Assembly: GCA_035502095.1 (NCBI GenBank) | Contig: DATJUX010000036.1 | Span: 62,001 to 126,000 of the forward strand | Direction of reading: 5' to 3' | DNA from: JAKANT01 sp035502095 | GTDB taxonomy: Bacteria > Pseudomonadota > Gammaproteobacteria > Burkholderiales > Burkholderiaceae_F | Length of the DNA stretch: 64,000 bases | Made by a program: the position numbers and the translations under genes | In this document: in pieces, positions 59,033-64,000 of the stretch | Position numbering within the stretch: the first letter of the stretch is position 1 | Layout: every line of letters begins with the position of its first letter | Notes under the pieces: model-generated | The model's input: only the letters and a program-made list of their open reading frames with translations | Databases searched by the model: none | Told to the model about the DNA's origin: nothing

Positions 59033-59767
59033 ATGACGCAGGCCGGCGAGCGGCTTCTCGCGCGGCTCAATCCCGCGATCAACGAGATCTCGACCGCGGT
59101 CGAGGCGCTCGGCGAGATCTCGGGCCGACCTTCCGGCCATATCCGCATCAGCGCGCCCGGCGAGGCGGCGCGGCGCGTGATCGCGCCCGCACTGCCGAAG
59201 TTCGTCGACAACTACCCCGACATCGTCGTCGAGGTGCTCATCGAGCGGGCTTTCACGAACATCGTCGAACGCCGCCTCGACGCGGGCATCCGCCTCGGCG
59301 AGTCGCTCGCGAAAGACGTGGTCGCGGTCCCGGTGAGCGGGCCGCTGCGCATGGCGGCCATCGCGTCGCCTGCTTATCTCAAGCGGAAGGGCGTGCCGAA
59401 GACGCCGCGCGACCTGCGCTCGCATCGCTGCATCAACCTGCGGCTCCCTTCCGCGGGAACGATCTACAAGTGGGAGTTCGAGCGCGGCACGGAGAAGATG
59501 GAGATCACCGTCGACGGCCCCCTCATCTTCGACGCCGGAGGCATGGTGGTCGACGCCGCGCTGGCGGGGGTCGGAATCGGTTACGTCCTGGAAGACCGCG
59601 CCGTCGACCACTTCAAGTCGGGCCAGCTCGTGCGCCTGCTCGCCGACTGGTGTCCGCCCTTCCCCGGCTTCTAGCTTTATTACCCGGGCCGGCGTCAGCT
59701 CTCCCAGACGCTCGCCGTGTTCGTCGACGCGATCCGCGTGCCGAGCCAGCCGAAGAAGCGCCGCTGA
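59033..59767 (+). pseudogene. LysR-family regulator, N-terminal truncation and internal stop
   Basis: From 59033 the frame matches a LysR protein from the linker helix onward (TQAGERLLARLNPAINEIS, SGHIRISAPGEAARRVIAP, AALAGVGIGYVLEDRAVDHF). The DNA-binding N-terminus of about 60 residues is absent. An in-frame TAG at 59672-59674 interrupts a continuing family match (LYYPGRRQLSQTLAVFVDAI) that runs to the stop at 59765. Both lesions make it non-functional. Confidence 0.88.
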
Positions 59768-60979
59768 TCAGCGTTCGAGCAAGCGCTGGCGACGCGCAAG
59801 GTCGGGGAACATCCTGATCCAAAGCGCCACGATCAACAGGGTGCCGATGCCGCCGAGCAAAACGGCACCGACCGCGCCGAGCAGTGCCGCGGCGATGCCC
59901 GACTCGAATTCGCCGAGCTGGTTGCTCGCTCCGATGAAGATCGAGTTGACCGCCGAGACGCGGCCGCGCATCGCGTCCGGCGTGTCGAGCTGGACCAGGG
60001 ATTGGCGGATCACGACGCTCACCATGTCGCCCGCACCCGAGGCGACGAGCGTCGCGAACGAGAGCCAGAACACGGTGGAAAGGCCGAAGCCGATCGTGGC
60101 GACACCGTACGTCGCGACAGCCGCGAACATGACGCGCCCGACGTGGCGTTCGATCGGCCAGCGTGCAAGCGCGAACGACATCGCGAGCGCACCGACCGCG
60201 GGCGCGGCGCGCAGCAACCCCACCCCCCACGGACCCGTGTCCAGGATGTCTCGGGCGAAGATCGGCAACAGCGCGGTCGCGCCACCGAGCAGCACCGCGA
60301 ACAGATCGAGCGAGATCGCGCCCAGCACGGTCTTGCGTTGCCAGATGAAACGCACGCCGGCAAAGACCGTCGCGAGTGAAACGGGTTCGCGCGCGGGCGT
60401 GGAACGGTGCACGCGCAGCGTCAGAAGCAGCAACGTGCCGGCGAAAAACAGCACCGCGCACAGTCCGTATACCGCGGTCGCGGCAAATGCATAAACGAAG
60501 CCGCCGATCGCCGGCCCGGCGATGATCGCCGCCTGAGCACACCCGGAACTGAAGGCGAGCGCGCGTGGCAGGACCTCGACGGCCACCAGCTGCGGCGTGA
60601 GCGCTTGTTGCGCCGGCATCTGGAAGGCCCGCGCTGCGCCCAGCAGGGTCGAGACCCCGAGGATCCACTCCCGGCTCGCGACGCCGGAGACCGTCGCGGC
60701 GCCGATCGCGAGCGCGACCAGCGTCTGCAGGATCAGGCACGCCGCGACGATGCGATGGCGCGGATAACGATCGATCACGTGTCCGGCGACAAGGGCGAGC
60801 GCCAGCGCGGGGACGAACTGCGCGAAGCCGACCAGCCCGAGGTCCCATGCGCTGCTCGTGAGCTCGTACATCTGCCACCCGAGGGCGACCATGAGCATCT
60901 GCTGCGCGGTCGTGCTCGCCACGCGCGCCGCGAGGAAACGCAGGAAGGAGCGGTGCGGCGCGAGCGCGGCGGGAATCAT
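59768..60979 (-). CDS. MFS transporter (EntS-like MFS_3 family)
   Basis: This 403-residue protein has twelve hydrophobic segments in an MFS layout. FLRFLAARVASTTAQQMLMV at the N-terminus and the cytoplasmic loop HVIDRYPRHRIV match the MFS_3 group that includes EntS and drug or siderophore exporters. It is convergent with the truncated LysR gene, its stop adjoining that gene's end. The substrate is unknown. Confidence 0.92.
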   Translation of the reverse strand: MIPAALAPHRSFLRFLAARVASTTAQQMLMVALGWQMYELTSSAWDLGLVGFAQFVPALALALVAGHVIDRYPRHRIVAACLILQTLVALAIGAATVSGVASREWILGVSTLLGAARAFQMPAQQALTPQLVAVEVLPRALAFSSGCAQAAIIAGPAIGGFVYAFAATAVYGLCAVLFFAGTLLLLTLRVHRSTPAREPVSLATVFAGVRFIWQRKTVLGAISLDLFAVLLGGATALLPIFARDILDTGPWGVGLLRAAPAVGALAMSFALARWPIERHVGRVMFAAVATYGVATIGFGLSTVFWLSFATLVASGAGDMVSVVIRQSLVQLDTPDAMRGRVSAVNSIFIGASNQLGEFESGIAAALLGAVGAVLLGGIGTLLIVALWIRMFPDLARRQRLLER

Positions 60980-61292
60980 CGGCGGCCGAGATTACCGGAC
61001 CGGGCTCATCCGTCTGTTTTCCTTGGCTGTTCGCGATGGATGCGTTGGCCCGGTTGGCAAGGCACCGGCAGGATCTGCGCGCCAGCCGCGGTCGCTCGCC
61101 TGCGTGAAGTTCGGCTTACAAGGAACGCGGGTCGGGTTCGGGGTTTCCGCCGTCTTGCCATCGGCAACGCATCTTCCTTGAGTGCATCATCTGCCGGCGC
61201 GGAACGACTCGAAACCTGCTGCGCCGACTTGCCGCGCCGCCACCCGACCTCGTCCTTCGAGACGCCACGACCAGCCTGTCGCAACCGTATCC
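60980..61292. other. Stretch without a recognised gene
   Basis: About 313 bases between the divergent MFS and isopropylmalate-dehydrogenase-like genes. No repeated or palindromic element stood out. Promoters for both genes are expected here. Confidence 0.5.
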
Positions 61293-62300
61293 ATGCGAAT
61301 CATCCTGATGCCCGGCGATGGCATCGGCCCCGAAATCACCGCCGCCACGATCAAGGTGCTCGACCTTGCCAGCCGGCGCCTCGGGCTCGGCCTCCTTCTC
61401 GAGGAGCACGCCGTCGGGTTCGCGAGCCTGAAGTCGAACGGCGCCATCCTCACTCGGGAGCCGCTCCAGACCGGTCGCGAGGCCGATGGCATGGTGCTGG
61501 GACCGGTGTCGCATTCGGACTATCCGCCGCGCGCGGAGGTCGGCATCAACGTGTCGTCCGAACTGCGAGTGCAGCTCGATCTCTACGCAGACATCCGTCC
61601 GAGCCGCTCGCGCGAGGGCCTGCCCCATTGGGGGCGCACGCGGATGGACCTCGTCATCGTGCGCGAGAACACCGAGGGCTTCTATTCGGACCGCAACATG
61701 TTCCAGGGCAGCGGCGAGTTCATGCCCGACCAGGACATGGCGCTTTCGGTGCGCAAGATCACCGCGAAGGCGTCGAGCCGCATCGCGAGCAGCGCGTTCG
61801 AGCTCGCGCGCAAGCGGCGCAGGAAGGTGACCGCTGTGCACAAGGCAAATGTCGTCAAGGTCTCGGACGCCCTGTTCCTGCGCGAGGTCCGCAAGGTCGC
61901 GCAGGCGTTCCCCGACGTCGCCTACGATGAACAACTCGTCGATTCGATGGCGGCGCTGCTCGTGCGCGACGCCCGGCGCTTCGATGTCGTCGTCACCACC
62001 AACATGTTCGGCGAGATCCTCTCGGACGAGGCGGCGGAACTTTCGGGGAGCCTCGGCCTCGGGGGAGCCGTGAACGCGAGCGCGACCCATTGCATGGCAC
62101 AAGCCCAGCACGGATCGGCACCCGACATCGCCGGGCAGGACAAGGCGAATCCGACATCGCTCATCCTCTCGGCGTCGCTGCTGCTCGCATGGCTTTCGAC
62201 CCGGCACGAAGGCCGGACATCCGATCTCGGCGGTCCGCTGGGGACGCGCGCGTTCACCGACGCCTTGTGCAGCGAGCTGGAGGGGGTTCTGGCTCGCTGA
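61293..62300 (+). CDS. Isopropylmalate/tartrate dehydrogenase-family enzyme
   Basis: This 335-residue enzyme has the family start MRIILMPGDGIGPEITAATI, the catalytic RENTEGFYSDRN (near 130), the lysine region VTAVHKANVVKVSD (near 185) and the metal-binding FDVVVTTNMFGEILSDEAAE (near 230). It is closer to the general IPMDH/isocitrate-type dehydrogenases than to LeuB in a leucine operon. Its neighbours are a MetE-like gene and a LivJ-type binding protein, so the substrate may be an unusual 3-hydroxy-dicarboxylate. The start lacks a clear ribosome site. Confidence 0.88.
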   Translation: MRIILMPGDGIGPEITAATIKVLDLASRRLGLGLLLEEHAVGFASLKSNGAILTREPLQTGREADGMVLGPVSHSDYPPRAEVGINVSSELRVQLDLYADIRPSRSREGLPHWGRTRMDLVIVRENTEGFYSDRNMFQGSGEFMPDQDMALSVRKITAKASSRIASSAFELARKRRRKVTAVHKANVVKVSDALFLREVRKVAQAFPDVAYDEQLVDSMAALLVRDARRFDVVVTTNMFGEILSDEAAELSGSLGLGGAVNASATHCMAQAQHGSAPDIAGQDKANPTSLILSASLLLAWLSTRHEGRTSDLGGPLGTRAFTDALCSELEGVLAR

Positions 62301-62559
62301 GGAGAGGGCCGAGAATGCGCCTCGAAGCCCTGCGGTCAATGTATGCGGCTCCGACCTGGAGCCGTTCGCGGCGATCGACGCAGGCGCGAGAGGGCTCGCC
62401 CCCGTGCAGCGGCTGAGGATCAAGTGCCCGGTGCCGGCATCGCCGAGTTGCCGCGGCGCGAACATGAGGTGACGTCGCTTCCGCGGTTCCCCGCTTCGCG
62501 GTGATCCGCGCCTGGAGCATCATCCTGCGCACACGGACATGCGTTCGAGGGAGACCGTG

Positions 62560-63588
62560 ATGCTCTTTCCGACCACGATCGTCGGCAGCTTCCCGCAGCC
62601 CGACTGGCTGATCGACCGTTCGAAGCTGGCCGGCCGCTTCCCGCCGCGCGTGCGCGCCAGGGAGCTGTGGCGCGTCGCCGAGCCTTACCTGCAGCAGGCT
62701 TGGGAGGACGCAACGCTGCTGGCGATCCGCGCGCAGGAAGACGCCGGCCTCGACATTGTGAGCGATGGCGAGATCCGGCGCGAAAGTTATTCCAACCGCT
62801 TCGCCACGGCGCTCGAAGGCATCGACATCGACAACCCGGGAACCGCGCTCGACCGCTCAGGGCACCCGAACCCGGTGCCGCGCATCGTCGGCAAGATTCG
62901 GCGCAGACGTGCCGTCGAACTCGAGGACCTGCTCTTCCTGAAGGCACACACCGACCGTCGCATCAAGATCACGGTGCCCGGCCCGTTCACGATGAGTTGC
63001 CAGGCCCAGAACGATTTTTATGCCAGCGATGCCGAGGCCGCGACGGACTACGCTGCCGCCGTCAACGAGGAGATTCAGGATTTGTTCGACGCGGGGGCGG
63101 ACGTCGTGCAGATCGACGAGCCCTACATGCAGGCGCGACCCGAAAAAGCGCGCCAGTACGGCTTGGCTGCGTTGAACCGCGCGCTCGACGGCATCACCGG
63201 TACGACGGCGGTGCACATCTGCTTCGGCTACGCGGCGATCATCCACCAGCGCCCAAGCGGATATTCCTTCCTGCCCGAGCTTGCGGCCTGCCGCTGCAAG
63301 CAGATCTCGATCGAGACCGCACAGAGCAAGCTCGATTGCGCGGTGCTCGCCCAGCTTTCCGACAAGCAGATCATGGTCGGTTGCCTGGATTTGTCCGACA
63401 TGACGGTCGAAACGCCCGCGCAGGTGGCGGCGCGCATCCGCCGCGCCCTGCCCCACGTTGCCAAGGAGCGTGTCATCCTCGCGCCCGACTGCGGCATGAA
63501 ATACTTGCCACGCGACGTCGCGGTGGGGAAGCTGGAGGCGATGGTCGCAGCGGCGCGGCTGCTGAGGACGGAGTTCGGGTCGGCGTGA
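62560..63588 (+). CDS. MetE C-terminal-like methyltransferase
   Basis: This 342-residue protein matches the catalytic C-terminal domain of cobalamin-independent methionine synthase, without the N-terminal half. The start TTIVGSFPQPDWLIDRSKLA, the zinc ligands in VHICFGY (His, Cys), ISIETAQS (Glu) and APDCGMKYL (Cys) and the QIDEPYMQ segment are present. Stand-alone forms use varied methyl donors or acceptors. The ATG has GAGGGAG six bases upstream; an ATG seven codons earlier lacks one. It is followed 28 bases later by a substrate-binding protein gene. Confidence 0.9.
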   Translation: MLFPTTIVGSFPQPDWLIDRSKLAGRFPPRVRARELWRVAEPYLQQAWEDATLLAIRAQEDAGLDIVSDGEIRRESYSNRFATALEGIDIDNPGTALDRSGHPNPVPRIVGKIRRRRAVELEDLLFLKAHTDRRIKITVPGPFTMSCQAQNDFYASDAEAATDYAAAVNEEIQDLFDAGADVVQIDEPYMQARPEKARQYGLAALNRALDGITGTTAVHICFGYAAIIHQRPSGYSFLPELAACRCKQISIETAQSKLDCAVLAQLSDKQIMVGCLDLSDMTVETPAQVAARIRRALPHVAKERVILAPDCGMKYLPRDVAVGKLEAMVAAARLLRTEFGSA

Positions 63589-63616
63589 CGATGCATGAGA
63601 AAAAAGGAGACAGGCC

Positions 63617-64000
63617 ATGGATCCCCATGCTATGACTCGCCGCACCGTGCTCGGCGCGGGTCTCGCCGCGATGGCGACCGCTTCGGGACTGGGCCGTGGC
63701 CAGGCGAAACAACCGATCCGGATCGGCAGCACGCTCGCGCTGACCGGGCCGTTGTCGGCCACCGCGCAGATCCACAGGATCGTCGGCGAAATCTACATCG
63801 AGCAAGTGAACCGGCGCGGCGGCTGGCTGGGCCGGCCGCTCGAGTGGGTGCTCAGGGACGATCAGTCCAAGCCCGACCTCGCGCGCACGCTGTACGAGCA
63901 GCTGGTCACCGCCGACAAGGTAGACCTGCTCATGGGTCCGTACGCCACCGGGGCGATCCTCTCCGCGATGGGAGTCGCGCAGCGCTACAACAAGGTGCTG
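63617..64000 (+). CDS. LivJ-type ABC substrate-binding protein, Tat-exported (partial)
   Basis: The first 128 residues are seen. A Tat signal lies in MTRRTVLGAGLAAMATASGL, followed by IRIGSTLALTGPLSATAQIH, the start of the branched-chain-amino-acid type periplasmic-binding fold, and VDLLMGPYATGAILSAMGVA. AAGGAG lies seven bases before the ATG. The substrate is unknown and the gene continues past the window. Confidence 0.92.
   Translation, partial: MDPHAMTRRTVLGAGLAAMATASGLGRGQAKQPIRIGSTLALTGPLSATAQIHRIVGEIYIEQVNRRGGWLGRPLEWVLRDDQSKPDLARTLYEQLVTADKVDLLMGPYATGAILSAMGVAQRYNKVL

Overview
The window is about 64 kb of GC-rich DNA (dense short intergenic gaps, strong G/C third-position bias in real genes) from what looks like a sulfur-oxidising betaproteobacterium. 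The pointers are a complete reverse-type dsr operon, a dissimilatory ATP sulfurylase, a PEP-CTERM protein and proteobacterial housekeeping genes. The exact genus cannot be read from the sequence. No rRNA, tRNA, insertion sequence or CRISPR array was noticed.

Region 1-6.2 kb: a leftward sulfur operon runs sat, a 24-codon aprB remnant, a short YkgJ-like protein, beta-carbonic anhydrase, a DsrE2-like protein, TusA and an SQR-like flavoprotein cut by the window edge. A divergent NarX/NarL-type two-component pair follows (4.3-6.2 kb). Region 6.2-19.7 kb: a leftward dsrABEFHCMKLJOPNR operon in the classical order, ended by a YeeE/TsuA-type sulfur importer. Sulfur enters through carrier proteins (TusA, DsrEFH, DsrC), is oxidised by reverse sulfite reductase DsrAB fed through DsrMKJOP and DsrL, and the sulfite would go on to APS/sulfate through Sat. 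The aprBA genes that normally sit beside sat appear to have been deleted here.

Region 19.7-23.5 kb: divergent from dsrA is a tightly overlapping rightward operon that is the most unusual part of the window: a 78-aa protein, a Cas6/Cmx6-like protein, a tandem TusA-TusA fusion, a cysteine-free DsrC-like (RspA-type) protein, an unknown helical protein, a TauD/TfdA-type dioxygenase and a DUF202 membrane protein. An RNA-endonuclease-like fold inside a sulfur-carrier operon, with no CRISPR array or other cas gene, deserves attention.

Region 23.6-33.7 kb: small membrane and OsmC proteins, a winged-helix/TPR regulator, a secreted cupin, pyruvate kinase, an orphan PAS kinase, a tiny double-glycine-leader peptide, a PEP-CTERM protein with its own sigma-54-like promoter, and glucose-6-phosphate dehydrogenase. 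Region 33.7-47.1 kb mixes intact genes (ChrA, gentisate dioxygenase, a DevBCA/TolC-like exporter, a VIT-type transporter, an EstB-like serine hydrolase) with much gene debris (DUF202, fumarylpyruvate hydrolase, MerR, DUF2938, KatG, SMP-30 and TonB-receptor fragments).

Region 47.1-64 kb: a DUF1111 dihaem protein with a CRTAC1-like partner, a TonB-dependent receptor preceded by a near-perfect NikR operator and nikR itself, an ArsR/AHSA1 pair with palindromic operators, a DUF2325 coiled-coil protein, an ExaC-type aldehyde dehydrogenase with a sigma-54 promoter and upstream palindrome, decayed ADH/SDR/LysR genes, an MFS exporter, an isopropylmalate-dehydrogenase-like enzyme, a MetE-C-like enzyme, and the start of a Tat-exported LivJ-type binding protein cut by the window edge.
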